This document shows positions 26,262 to 34,947 of a DNA stretch of 64,000 bases, piece after piece (within the stretch, counting starts at the first letter, position 1; each line of letters opens with the position of its first letter). Below the pieces are notes generated by a model. It was not told the DNA's origin. It did not search any database and worked only from the letters and a program-made list of their open reading frames with translations. The stretch is from the NCBI RefSeq assembly GCF_900091655.1, contig NZ_LT594621.1, positions 806,001 through 870,000 on the forward strand. Direction: 5' to 3'. The position numbers and the translations under genes were made by a program. The DNA is from Culturomica massiliensis. GTDB taxonomy: Bacteria > Bacteroidota > Bacteroidia > Bacteroidales > Marinifilaceae.

Positions 26262-26912
26262 TCAGAGTTTCAATTCTTTTTTCAATAAATTGACCTGGTT
26301 TGTCAGTTTTTGTATTTCTGCATCTCCCTCTGCTTTTTGTTTACGTATCCAATTCAGTTTTTTATTCATTTCGTCCAGATCTTTTTGCAATTTGGCATTT
26401 TCATTGTTGCGGATCAGCAAATTGTTTTTACTGGTTTCGATTTCCGATTTCAATTGCCGGTTTTCCCATCCGAGGCTGTTTTCCAGTTCGGTATATTCTT
26501 TTTTCAGTTTATCGCGTTCAGCAGTGATCTGTTTCAGGCTTCTGTCGAGGGATACGATTTTTTCCTCCTTGCTTTGGGAAGAATATTTCATTTGATCGTT
26601 TATATCTTCCAGTTCAGTTTTTAAAGCCGTTTGTTTCGATTCCAGTCCCCGAAGCTTTGTATAGAGCTCGTCTATCTTTTTGTCTTTGGCAGCATTGTTT
26701 TCTGTCAGCTCGTAACGTATTTTATTGAAATCGTCTTTTGCTTGCTGGAGATTTTTTTCCAAATTGCTTTTGTCCTTTTTCAGTTGAGCGACTTGTCTGT
26801 CTGACATTGTTTTAGCTCTGGCCAGATCGTCAAACTTTTTCTTGGATACGCAAGAAGTCAGGCTTAAGGAAACTAATGCAAATCCTGCTATGTATAATGC
26901 GGTACGTTTCAT
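26262..26912 (-). CDS. Coiled-coil lipoprotein, unknown function
   Basis: 216 residues. A lipoprotein signal (LVSLSLTSC, Cys at about 21) is followed by an almost continuous coiled coil rich in K, E, L, N (about 25-215). There is no OmpA-type C-terminal domain, unlike longer relatives that fuse such coiled coils to peptidoglycan-binding domains. It probably extends from a lipid anchor into the periplasm. It may be cotranscribed with the small membrane protein gene downstream. Confidence 0.65.
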   Translation of the reverse strand: MKRTALYIAGFALVSLSLTSCVSKKKFDDLARAKTMSDRQVAQLKKDKSNLEKNLQQAKDDFNKIRYELTENNAAKDKKIDELYTKLRGLESKQTALKTELEDINDQMKYSSQSKEEKIVSLDRSLKQITAERDKLKKEYTELENSLGWENRQLKSEIETSKNNLLIRNNENAKLQKDLDEMNKKLNWIRKQKAEGDAEIQKLTNQVNLLKKELKL

Positions 26913-27064
26913 ATCAGCTTTAATTTTTACTATTGCGAAAATAGCTTTGGTTTTAAGAATTATAATTATTTACTTTGGGGGCAAATATATAAATTAAAAA
27001 CGAAAGGTAAAACCGGATTGCCCGGTGGATTATCAAACATTTTAAATAAAATAACAAAATTGCT

Positions 27065-28243
27065 ATGAACAAAAGTGTGATTTCGGTCATTATACTCCTT
27101 TTCAGCCTGTTGGGAACGGGAGTAAATGCACAGGATAATAAGATAACGATAAACGGTATGATTGCAGATGCGACGACAGGGGAGCCGATCCCTTTCGCTA
27201 ATTTGGGGGTATTGGGAACCTTAGCGGGAGTTGCATCCGATATGGATGGAAAATTTGAATTGGTGTTACCGGATAATTATGCGGACCGGATTATACGGGT
27301 TTCTGTCGTAGGATATGCTTCTTATGAGATAAAAGTGGCAGAAGCCGGACAGAAAGGTTTTTTACGTATCGTTTTAAAGCCGGTTACTTATGGTATCGGC
27401 GAGGCAGAAGTATATGCGGAATCTTTGGTATATAAGAAAATGTTGCGGCAGGTGGTGGAGAATATCAGCCGTAATTACATTTCCCGGCCTTATAATTACG
27501 AAGGTTATTTCCAGTATACGATTACTGAAAACGGTAATCCGCAGAGTATGAAAGAGGCTATCGTGACGATTTTCGATAATAAAGGCTATGAAAGAAGCGA
27601 TGTGCATACGGCTTATAAAAATCTGAATTACCGTTTCGATCAGGTGAGACGGGATCGTGAAGTTCAGTCGGTATTGGACGGATTGACTTATTTCGACGAT
27701 ATCCTGACCTCCGATGTCATTCGTAATACCCGTAATATTCTGGATATAGCCAACGCTGCTGATTATAAGTTAAAGAATAAAGGACGCCTGATGTATGAGG
27801 GAGATTCGGTACGTCTGATTGCCTATGAAGTGGAGAAGCCTTCTTTATCTACTTCCGGAGATGCTGCCGTAACGAAATACAGTGGGGAAATTTATATAAA
27901 TTTAAAAGATTATGCCGTATTGAAAAATGTGATTCATATTTCAGCGGATAATTTCAATCAGTTGGGACGCAACCTGATTCCCGCAAACGGAACGAAGAAG
28001 GAAGATGTCAAGATGACGATCGTGACAAATTATAAAAAGCTGAATTCTGTGTATTTTCTGAGCGGTATAACCATACAATATACGTATAAGGAAGGGGAGA
28101 ACGATATAAACGGCCGTATGCAATATGTTACGACACGGGTACAGACCGATTCACCGGAAGCCATTCAGGGACGTATGTACTATGAAGATATTAAAACGGA
28201 TAAAAATTTCTGGGACAATTATACCGTGTATTTTAAAGAATAA
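27065..28243 (+). CDS. Exported protein with CarboxypepD_reg-like domain
   Basis: 392 residues with a signal peptide ending near GVNAQ (residue 22). A beta-sandwich regulatory-like domain follows (about 27-112: INGMIADATTGEPIPFANLGV, ASDMDGKFEL, RVSVVGYASYEIKV), then about 280 residues that include YAESLVYKKMLRQVVENISRNY and a C-terminal part similar to DUF5686-type proteins. These domains typically precede TonB-dependent barrels, but here no barrel follows. Probably periplasmic or outer-membrane associated; no function assigned. A strong terminator follows. Confidence 0.7.
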   Translation: MNKSVISVIILLFSLLGTGVNAQDNKITINGMIADATTGEPIPFANLGVLGTLAGVASDMDGKFELVLPDNYADRIIRVSVVGYASYEIKVAEAGQKGFLRIVLKPVTYGIGEAEVYAESLVYKKMLRQVVENISRNYISRPYNYEGYFQYTITENGNPQSMKEAIVTIFDNKGYERSDVHTAYKNLNYRFDQVRRDREVQSVLDGLTYFDDILTSDVIRNTRNILDIANAADYKLKNKGRLMYEGDSVRLIAYEVEKPSLSTSGDAAVTKYSGEIYINLKDYAVLKNVIHISADNFNQLGRNLIPANGTKKEDVKMTIVTNYKKLNSVYFLSGITIQYTYKEGENDINGRMQYVTTRVQTDSPEAIQGRMYYEDIKTDKNFWDNYTVYFKE

Positions 28244-28282
28244 GTCCGGAAAGAAGATTTCAGGGAATTAGCAAGAGGGAAG

Positions 28283-28318
28283 AAGAAGATATCATTTTAA
28301 AAAGATATCTTCTTTTTT
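28283..28318 (+). terminator. Intrinsic terminator after the CarboxypepD_reg gene
   Basis: AAGAAGATATC (28283-28293) pairs with GATATCTTCTT (28304-28314), followed by Ts to 28318. The right part of the hairpin also encodes the last residues of the convergent OstA-like gene. Confidence 0.8.
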
Positions 28319-29779
28319 CATGGGTTTCAAGTCGATCAGCCAACGAAAATCTTTCAGCCGCATATCCTCTGGTTGAACCAGCATAAGCGGATTCAAAGTT
28401 CCTTCCGGCTTTTTAATGAAAAGAATATCTTTCACTTTCCGGTCTTTGATGTAAATTTTAATAAAAGAACTGATCGCCTTATTCATACCGATAATTGCAC
28501 CTTTATCGTCCGGATAATAAAGGGTTTCTCCGTTTCCGTCCACATCAACCAGATACAATTCATTATTTTGCATATGCCCGATCATATTCCGGCCTTTTAT
28601 CTGATTGAATTTGACGGTATCCATCTGATTGACAATCATGGCTTTATTGTTCAGGTGAAATTGGTGGACCATGTTATTTCTCAACAGCATATTGATGTCG
28701 TCGGCCGTCATCTGATTGCCACTGGCCCAAACGACGGGATTACCGTATAAATATACTGTAGAGTCGGCGGTGGGAAACGACATTGAATCGCATACGCCCT
28801 GTAATTCCGGGTTGAAAAATTTAGTGTGATAATAAGCTTTCATGACATTGTTGCCCGATGAATCTTTGGAAACGGATAGGGTGTCTCCGTGGATAAACAA
28901 AGAATCCTGTTTACCCACAAGAATAAGCATACCTTGTTCCGTTACATAGGCATAATCGTTGTTTTTCAGAACTTCTCCGTAATTGCCTTCTACAATAACG
29001 TTATTGACGGAATCATACAAATGGATGTTGTTTCGCAGGATGGCTGTTCCTGAAATACTATCGACCCAGATGGTATCGGCTTTACCGTAAAATTCGTTGT
29101 AAGTCAGTTTGTTGTTTTTGTATAATTCGGCGTGAGCATTCAATGAATTGTACCAGCCGTCCTCCGAATAGAGGGTCCGGTTGTCTCCATATATAGTCGT
29201 CGGACCTAAAATGGAAATAATTTTGGTTTCCGTTTGATATTTCATCGTATCGGAATAGAGGTCATATTCCGGAGTTGTGACCCTGACACTGTCTTTAAAG
29301 AACATTTCATTGTCCCGGGTGAAGTAGTAACCTTCGTTGCTGATAAGGGTAGTCGTACTGTCTTTTATTGTACCTTCGTTGAAATAATACCCGATGCGGG
29401 TAAAGGCATTATAATCCAGAAAATCGGTTGTCAGTGTGATTTTGGGATCCTGAAGGACGACATTATCCCGGACTTTAGCCAATTGGGTCGTGCCGTTATA
29501 GTTCATATAGTCTCCCCACAGGTGCAATGTATCGTTTTGTATGGCGTGTACATTTCCGAAAGCCTCGACATAATTACTGTCGGAATATTGATACAGGCTA
29601 TCGCAGAACATGAGCACATCGTTTTGCCTTAGTTTGACATTTCCGATCAGCTTACTGCGGTTCATAGCCGTTTCCGGTTTATAGAAATCGGCATGTAATA
29701 TCCGGATTTTGCTTTCTTTTTGAGCAATGACCGGAGTAAGCATACCGATCAGGCATATGAAAAGAAGAAATGTTTTCAT
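28292..29779 (-). CDS. OstA/LptA-like exported protein
   Basis: 495 residues with a signal peptide (FICLIGMLTPVIAQ). The body consists of repeated beta strands of the OstA/LptA type (ILHADFYKPETAMNRSKLIGNVKLRQNDVLMFCDSL, VEAFGNVHAIQNDTLHLWGDYMNYNG, KITLTTDFLDYN, GTAILRNNIHLYDSVNNVIVEGNYGEVL). LptA-type proteins form the periplasmic bridge for lipopolysaccharide. This Bacteroidota family is longer and its place in LPS export is inferred. The gene follows the MoxR and SurA-like genes in the same direction, consistent with an envelope-biogenesis unit. Confidence 0.8.
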   Translation of the reverse strand: MKTFLLFICLIGMLTPVIAQKESKIRILHADFYKPETAMNRSKLIGNVKLRQNDVLMFCDSLYQYSDSNYVEAFGNVHAIQNDTLHLWGDYMNYNGTTQLAKVRDNVVLQDPKITLTTDFLDYNAFTRIGYYFNEGTIKDSTTTLISNEGYYFTRDNEMFFKDSVRVTTPEYDLYSDTMKYQTETKIISILGPTTIYGDNRTLYSEDGWYNSLNAHAELYKNNKLTYNEFYGKADTIWVDSISGTAILRNNIHLYDSVNNVIVEGNYGEVLKNNDYAYVTEQGMLILVGKQDSLFIHGDTLSVSKDSSGNNVMKAYYHTKFFNPELQGVCDSMSFPTADSTVYLYGNPVVWASGNQMTADDINMLLRNNMVHQFHLNNKAMIVNQMDTVKFNQIKGRNMIGHMQNNELYLVDVDGNGETLYYPDDKGAIIGMNKAISSFIKIYIKDRKVKDILFIKKPEGTLNPLMLVQPEDMRLKDFRWLIDLKPMKKEDIFLK

Positions 29780-29788
29780 ATTCTGAAC

Positions 29789-30748
29789 TTATTTCATGAA
29801 TTCTCGGATCAACTCTTCAACGGTGATATGCTCGGCTTCTGCTTTGTAATTTTTAAATATACGGTGTCTTAAGATAGCTTCGGCTACATATTTAACATCT
29901 TCCATATCCGGGGCATACTTTCCCTGAAGAGCCGCGTATGTTTTAGCTCCGGAGATCAGAAACTGGGAAGCCCGGGGACCGGCACCCCAATTGAGGTATT
30001 TTTCTGCCAGCTCATGAGCACCCGGTTTACCCGGACGCGTTTTAGCAACTAGTTTTACGGCATATTCAGTAATATGTTTGGGAACCGGCATTTTACAAAT
30101 CACGGCCTGATATTCCAGAATTTCTTCACCGCTGATGATTTTATTCAGTTTTTTCAACCCTTCTCCGGTCGTATTTTCTACAATGGCGATTTCTTCCTCG
30201 AGAGTCGGATAATCGAGTATAACACTGAACATAAAACGGTCGAGCTGTGCTTCGGGGAGAGGGTAGGTACCTTCCTGCTCTATCGGATTCTGAGTGGCCA
30301 GTACGAAGAACGGTTGTTTTAGTCTCCGGGTAACCCCTGCTGCCGTAATCGCACGCTCCTGCATCGCTTCCAGCAGGGCACTCTGCGTTTTGGGCGGAGT
30401 CCGGTTGATTTCGTCGGCCAGGATAATATTAGCGAAAAGAGGACCTTCGATAAATTTGAATTCTCTGTTATTGTCCAGAATTTCAGTACCGATGATATCG
30501 GAAGGCATCAGATCGGGCGTAAACTGGATACGGCTGTATTTCAAATCCAACGTTTCTGAAATAGCGGTTACCAGTAAGGTTTTAGCCAGTCCGGGTACAC
30601 CGATCAGCAGGCAATGCCCGTTACTGAATATTGAAATCAATACTTTGTTGATGACTTCGTCCTGTCCGACAATTTTTTGACCTATTTCTTGTTTTAATGC
30701 TTCGTATTTCGCTTTCAGCTGATCGATCAGCTGTACCGTATCTTTCAT
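29789..30748 (-). CDS. MoxR-family AAA+ ATPase
   Basis: 319 residues. Walker A is GVPGLAKTLLV, Walker B is ILADEINRTPPKTQSALLEAMQE, with sensor and arginine-finger segments (VLATQNPIEQEGTYPLPEAQLDRFMF). MoxR ATPases act as chaperones for assembling or activating partner proteins, often with VWA-domain proteins. No VWA gene is adjacent here; the partner may be encoded elsewhere. Its 9-base distance to the OstA-like gene and 37-base distance from the SurA-like gene suggest one operon. Confidence 0.9.
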   Translation of the reverse strand: MKDTVQLIDQLKAKYEALKQEIGQKIVGQDEVINKVLISIFSNGHCLLIGVPGLAKTLLVTAISETLDLKYSRIQFTPDLMPSDIIGTEILDNNREFKFIEGPLFANIILADEINRTPPKTQSALLEAMQERAITAAGVTRRLKQPFFVLATQNPIEQEGTYPLPEAQLDRFMFSVILDYPTLEEEIAIVENTTGEGLKKLNKIISGEEILEYQAVICKMPVPKHITEYAVKLVAKTRPGKPGAHELAEKYLNWGAGPRASQFLISGAKTYAALQGKYAPDMEDVKYVAEAILRHRIFKNYKAEAEHITVEELIREFMK

Positions 30749-30785
30749 TCCCTCAACTATTTTTGTGGTTATCGTTAGGACACCT

Positions 30786-32123
30786 TTATTTTATCCAGTT
30801 ATCGTAACGGAATTTGGAATTTTTATAAGCGTCGTCGATATGTATATAAGTATTGGCTTGCTTCTCCTTGATCCATTTTTCCATTTTTTCCAATTGCTTC
30901 TGGTTTTTCAGCATGGATTCGAATGTCATCCAATCGTCGTCAAGATTGGCTTTGTGTTGGGGATAGTAGGCTTTTACCTTTATGATTTTATATTCTTCCC
31001 GGGCTTCGTCCTGGTCCATAAACGGCTCTGAGATTTCACCGACTTTCATACGGTTTACCTGTTTTGCCATTTCTCCGCGGATTTCTGCTTTCTCGATACG
31101 GGAATCCAGGCTGTTGGGAGAGGAGAGAAGTCCTCCGTTGTTTCTGGTTTTTTTATCGGTGGAAAAATAGTAAGCTGCTTCGTCAAAAGTCATTTTGTTG
31201 TCTGTGATATAACCACGGATCGTGTCCAGGCGATGCAGGGCTTCTTCCCGTTCTGCATCGGATATTTTAGGTTGCAGGATAATATGCCGCACATTGATTT
31301 TTTCTCCCTGGCGATCAATCAACTGTATAATGTGGAAACCGAATTCAGATTCGACGATCTTGGAAATTTTTCCGGGTTTTAAGCTGAAAGCTGCTTCGGC
31401 AAAAGCAGGGTCCCACATACTTTTGGTTGCATATCCCAGTTCTCCGCCCCGTACTGAAGAGCCGTCTTCAGAATACATTACGGCTAAGGTGCTGAATGTT
31501 TTTTCTCCATTGAGGATTTGCTCCCGGAAACTTCTCAAACGATCCCGTATACGTTCTTTTTCAGCTTCACTGACGGTCGGTTTTATAACGATCTGTTGTA
31601 TTTCGTATTTATCCGGTACATCCGGCAAACTGTCTTTGGGAAGTTTTTTAAAGAAAGCTTTCACCTCAGACGGAGTACTCCGGATTTTATCGACAATGTG
31701 TTGCTGCATGGATTCGGTGATCAGTTTCTCACGGATCGGAGCCCGCATATCGCTTTTAATTTCTTCGATGTTTTTTCCGAAATACGTTTCCAGACGCTCT
31801 CTCGAACCGATATTTGTCATCAGGTATTGAATGCGCGAATTCACTTCATTTTCGACTTCGTCCTCCGTTACTGAAATACTATCCAGTCGTGCTTGTGCCA
31901 ACAGAAGCTTTTGAATAAGCTGACGTTCCAGAATTTCAGCACGGTAATCACTGGAAGCAGAAATCAAACCTTGTCCCTGTTCGTGCAGAAATTCGTTTTC
32001 GATGTCCGATTTTAAGATAATCTCTTCTCCGACAATAGCGATGATCTTATCTATTACGTTGTTTTGGGCATAGACAACCGCAGTACAAAAAAACAATAGG
32101 ATAGCGATAAAGCCTTTTTTCAT
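30786..32123 (-). CDS. SurA-like periplasmic peptidyl-prolyl isomerase/chaperone
   Basis: 445 residues with signal peptide (FIAILLFFCTAVVYAQ). An N-terminal SurA chaperone domain (DKIIAIVGEEIILKSDIENE, LLLAQARLDSISVTEDEVENEVNSRI) is followed by two parvulin-type isomerase regions (EIQQIVIKPTVSEAEKERI and NVRHIILQPKISDAEREEALHRL, GELGYATKSMWDPAFAEAAFSL). It probably assists outer-membrane protein folding, important in a genus rich in TonB-type receptors. Reliable as a family assignment; the name surA is not certain because two related genes sit side by side. Confidence 0.88.
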   Translation of the reverse strand: MKKGFIAILLFFCTAVVYAQNNVIDKIIAIVGEEIILKSDIENEFLHEQGQGLISASSDYRAEILERQLIQKLLLAQARLDSISVTEDEVENEVNSRIQYLMTNIGSRERLETYFGKNIEEIKSDMRAPIREKLITESMQQHIVDKIRSTPSEVKAFFKKLPKDSLPDVPDKYEIQQIVIKPTVSEAEKERIRDRLRSFREQILNGEKTFSTLAVMYSEDGSSVRGGELGYATKSMWDPAFAEAAFSLKPGKISKIVESEFGFHIIQLIDRQGEKINVRHIILQPKISDAEREEALHRLDTIRGYITDNKMTFDEAAYYFSTDKKTRNNGGLLSSPNSLDSRIEKAEIRGEMAKQVNRMKVGEISEPFMDQDEAREEYKIIKVKAYYPQHKANLDDDWMTFESMLKNQKQLEKMEKWIKEKQANTYIHIDDAYKNSKFRYDNWIK

Positions 32124-32275
32124 TATATTTGATTTTATAAATTATACGATAATTTTTACCACCGGTAAATATAAAGGGTATCCCCGGTAAATCGGCCTCT
32201 AAACTAATATATTTTATCCAAATCCGGGAATATTTCAATCAAATTCAATTTTCTCTTTTTATTTTTCCATGCATT

Positions 32276-33115
32276 TTAGTACATTTTTACATAGTTTTTC
32301 CGGATAGCTTCTTCATTGATTTTCTTATCCAGATCATTTTCAAATTGCAATTTTTTCTTATTTTTCAGAATCAGGATAATTTCATCGCGTACATAACCGA
32401 GGGGAGCAACGGTCTGCTCGGGACATAATTCATTGATTTTTAGAAAATAGAAATTGTCATCGTCTTCTTTTTCTATATTTTTGGTACGTTTCACCTCGTT
32501 TTCCAGGATATTGCCGTCACCGGGCAAAAGATTGGATACATATTTCAGTTCAATCCAGTTTTCGTTGAAGTCGTCGTATTTCCGGGCATTCGTCAGGCAA
32601 TATTCTTCCAGTTTCTCCATATCACCGGCTTTATCGGATTTATACCATTTCCTTACGTCATTGATATTGGAGGCCGATTTCGGAATAACGACATATACGG
32701 CTTTTATGATGGGGGTAGAGAGTACAAAATTGAATTTGTTGGCTTCGTAGTAGTTTTCTATCTCCTTTTCAGCAATATCTTCCGACAATTTTTGTGCAAT
32801 CAGCTTTTGTTTGTATTGATGGATGAGAAGAGAAGTACGATAATCTTCCACTTGCTTTTGAATGTTTTTTTCCTGATCCGAAAGATTCTCAATGGCTTTC
32901 TGGAGGAGCAATTTATTGGTAATCCAGTTGCGGATATAACTCTGTGCCATCAGCACACTGTCGTCTTTCGGAGTACCGGCAGGTATAAAGGCCACAATTT
33001 CAGAGCGCATCAGTTGACTATCGAAAACTTTGGCAACAGGCACATCGTTAGGGTGGGAATTTTGTGTGCAGGCAGTCAGAGCGTACAGAGAAAACAAGTA
33101 AAGGAAAATTTTCAT
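32276..33115 (-). CDS. Lipoprotein related to SurA/PPIase proteins
   Basis: 279 residues. A lipoprotein signal (FSLYALTAC, Cys at about 16) and a SurA-N-like helical region (YIRNWITNKLLLQKAIENLSDQEKNIQKQVEDYRTSLLIHQYKQKLIAQKL). There is no clear parvulin catalytic core, so it may be a chaperone-only relative. It follows guaB on the same strand after a terminator and precedes the SurA-like gene by 150 bases. Confidence 0.7.
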   Translation of the reverse strand: MKIFLYLFSLYALTACTQNSHPNDVPVAKVFDSQLMRSEIVAFIPAGTPKDDSVLMAQSYIRNWITNKLLLQKAIENLSDQEKNIQKQVEDYRTSLLIHQYKQKLIAQKLSEDIAEKEIENYYEANKFNFVLSTPIIKAVYVVIPKSASNINDVRKWYKSDKAGDMEKLEEYCLTNARKYDDFNENWIELKYVSNLLPGDGNILENEVKRTKNIEKEDDDNFYFLKINELCPEQTVAPLGYVRDEIILILKNKKKLQFENDLDKKINEEAIRKNYVKMY

Positions 33116-33133
33116 ATCCGTTCGTACTAAGTA

Positions 33134-33170
33134 AATAAAGCCGGGGTAAATTATGCCCCGGACTTTATTT
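33134..33170 (-). terminator. Terminator after guaB
   Basis: CCGGGG (33141-33146) and CCCCGG (33156-33161) form the core, extended by AATAAAG and CTTTATT with a single bulge. The flanks provide T runs on both strands. It isolates guaB from the downstream lipoprotein gene. Confidence 0.75.
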
Positions 33171-33185
33171 TGTCATCTATAAAGA

Positions 33186-34655
33186 TTATCTGCTGTAATT
33201 CGGTGCTTCACTGGTAATTGTTACATCATGGGCATGACTTTCGGCCATACCGGAACTTGTAATTTTAACAAACTTGGCTTTGTGTAAAGCTTCTATATCC
33301 GGGGCACCGCAATATCCCATACCGGCTCTCAAGCCGCCGATCATCTGGTAAATGACTTCGTATAACGAGCCTTTAAACGGAACTCGGGCGACAATACCTT
33401 CGGGAACCAGTTTCTTGATATCGTCTTCTGCATCCTGGAAATACCGGTCCTTCGACCCTTTCTGCATGGCTTCCAGAGAGCCCATGCCCCGGTAAGATTT
33501 GAATTTGCGGCCGTTGTAAATAATCGTTTCTCCCGGTGATTCTTCCACTCCGGCGAAAAGAGAACCGGCCATCACACAACTGGCTCCCGCCGCCAGTGCT
33601 TTGACGATGTCGCCGGAATAACGTAAGCCTCCGTCTGCAATTACCGGAACACCGCGTTCTTTCATGACTTTCGACACTTCGTAAATTGCCGTGAGCTGAG
33701 GAACTCCCACGCCCGCAATGATTCGGGTCGTACAAATGGAACCCGGCCCGATACCTACTTTTACGGCGTCGGCTCCGGCTTCTGCCAGGGCGATTGCAGC
33801 TTCTGCTGTAGCGATATTACCTACTACGACCTGTAAATTCGGGAATGTCGATTTTACTTTGCGCAACATGTCGATAACTCCTGCCGAGTGCCCGTGTGCC
33901 GTATCGATGACAACGGCGTCCACATTGGCACTGACCAAGGCTTCTACGCGCTCCATGGTGTCTGCCGTTACTCCGACACCGGCAGCTACCCGCAGACGGC
34001 CTTTCGAATCTTTGGAGGCCCGGGGTTTGTCTTTGGCTTTCGTAATGTCCTTGTATGTGACCAGACCGATGAGTTTGTTGTGCTTATCAACAACCGGCAG
34101 TTTTTCAATCTTATGTTGTTGCAATATCTCGGCAGCCTTTTGTAAATCGGTGCTTTCCGTTGTCGTGATCAGGTTGTCTTTGGTCATCACTTCCTGAATC
34201 TGTTTGTCCATCCGGTTTTCAAAACGTAAATCCCGGTTCGTAACAATTCCGACTAACATATTATCGTTATCCACAACCGGAATACCACCGATCTTGAATT
34301 CTTTCATCAGTTCCAAAGCATCTTTTACCGTTTTATAAGGTTGAATTGTCACCGGGGCATAAATCATACCGTTTTCTGCCCGCTTTACCATTTCAACTTG
34401 CCGTGCCTGATCCTGAATTGTCATGTTTTTATGGATAACTCCGATACCCCCTTCCCGGGCTATGGAGATCGCCATGGCTGCCTCCGTTACCGTATCCATA
34501 GCAGCAGAAACAATAGGTGTTTTTAATTCTATTCCCTTGGAAAACCTGGATGTAAGATCTACATTCCGCGGTAAAACTTCCGAATAAGCCGGTACTAAAA
34601 GTACGTCATCGAAGGTCAACCCTTCAACGATAATTCTATCTTCTATGAACGACAT
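33186..34655 (-). CDS. guaB: Inosine-5'-monophosphate dehydrogenase
   Basis: Oxidises IMP to XMP, the first committed step of GMP synthesis. 489 residues. The TIM-barrel core is interrupted by two CBS domains (about residues 95-205: MIYAPVTIQPYKTVKDALELM and VMTKDNLITTTESTDLQKAAEIL). The catalytic cysteine is in GIGPGSICTTRIIAG, and the flap contains YRGMGSLEAM and the RY/QGS-type segment KGSKDRYFQ. Likely monocistronic, with a terminator downstream and a near-consensus -7 box (TATCTTCG, minus strand 34688-34695) upstream. Confidence 0.96.
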   Translation of the reverse strand: MSFIEDRIIVEGLTFDDVLLVPAYSEVLPRNVDLTSRFSKGIELKTPIVSAAMDTVTEAAMAISIAREGGIGVIHKNMTIQDQARQVEMVKRAENGMIYAPVTIQPYKTVKDALELMKEFKIGGIPVVDNDNMLVGIVTNRDLRFENRMDKQIQEVMTKDNLITTTESTDLQKAAEILQQHKIEKLPVVDKHNKLIGLVTYKDITKAKDKPRASKDSKGRLRVAAGVGVTADTMERVEALVSANVDAVVIDTAHGHSAGVIDMLRKVKSTFPNLQVVVGNIATAEAAIALAEAGADAVKVGIGPGSICTTRIIAGVGVPQLTAIYEVSKVMKERGVPVIADGGLRYSGDIVKALAAGASCVMAGSLFAGVEESPGETIIYNGRKFKSYRGMGSLEAMQKGSKDRYFQDAEDDIKKLVPEGIVARVPFKGSLYEVIYQMIGGLRAGMGYCGAPDIEALHKAKFVKITSSGMAESHAHDVTITSEAPNYSR

Positions 34656-34820
34656 CGTAAATGATTTTTGGATTTAAAATATTTGGGCGAAGATACGAAA
34701 AATAGCTGTAGAACGAATGTTTTCGGAACGTTTTTTTCCTTGAAAAAAAGGAATTGTTTTCCGGATAACGGTTTCTCCTGCAACTTAATCGTAAAATTTC
34801 AATTTTTGTCCGAATACAAT

Positions 34821-34828
34821 TATATTTG
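34821..34828 (+). promoter_or_regulatory. Candidate -7 box for recQ
   Basis: TATATTTG, matching TAnnTTTG, about 120 bases before the GTG start. A TTG at 34806-34808 is too close to serve as -33, so this rests on the -7 box alone. Confidence 0.4.
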
Positions 34829-34947
34829 TACGTTATGATTTTTGACTTATCATTTATAATTCCTCTTTTTACAAGGGAGAGTTGTGGGGGTAAGCTAAAA
34901 TCGTACATCTAAAATCTACAATTTATAGGTAGGGTAAATACAACGGA

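Noticed and set aside
34834..34911. 25-codon upstream frame before recQ
   Set aside because: No conserved feature; it starts at the predicted transcript start and could be chance.
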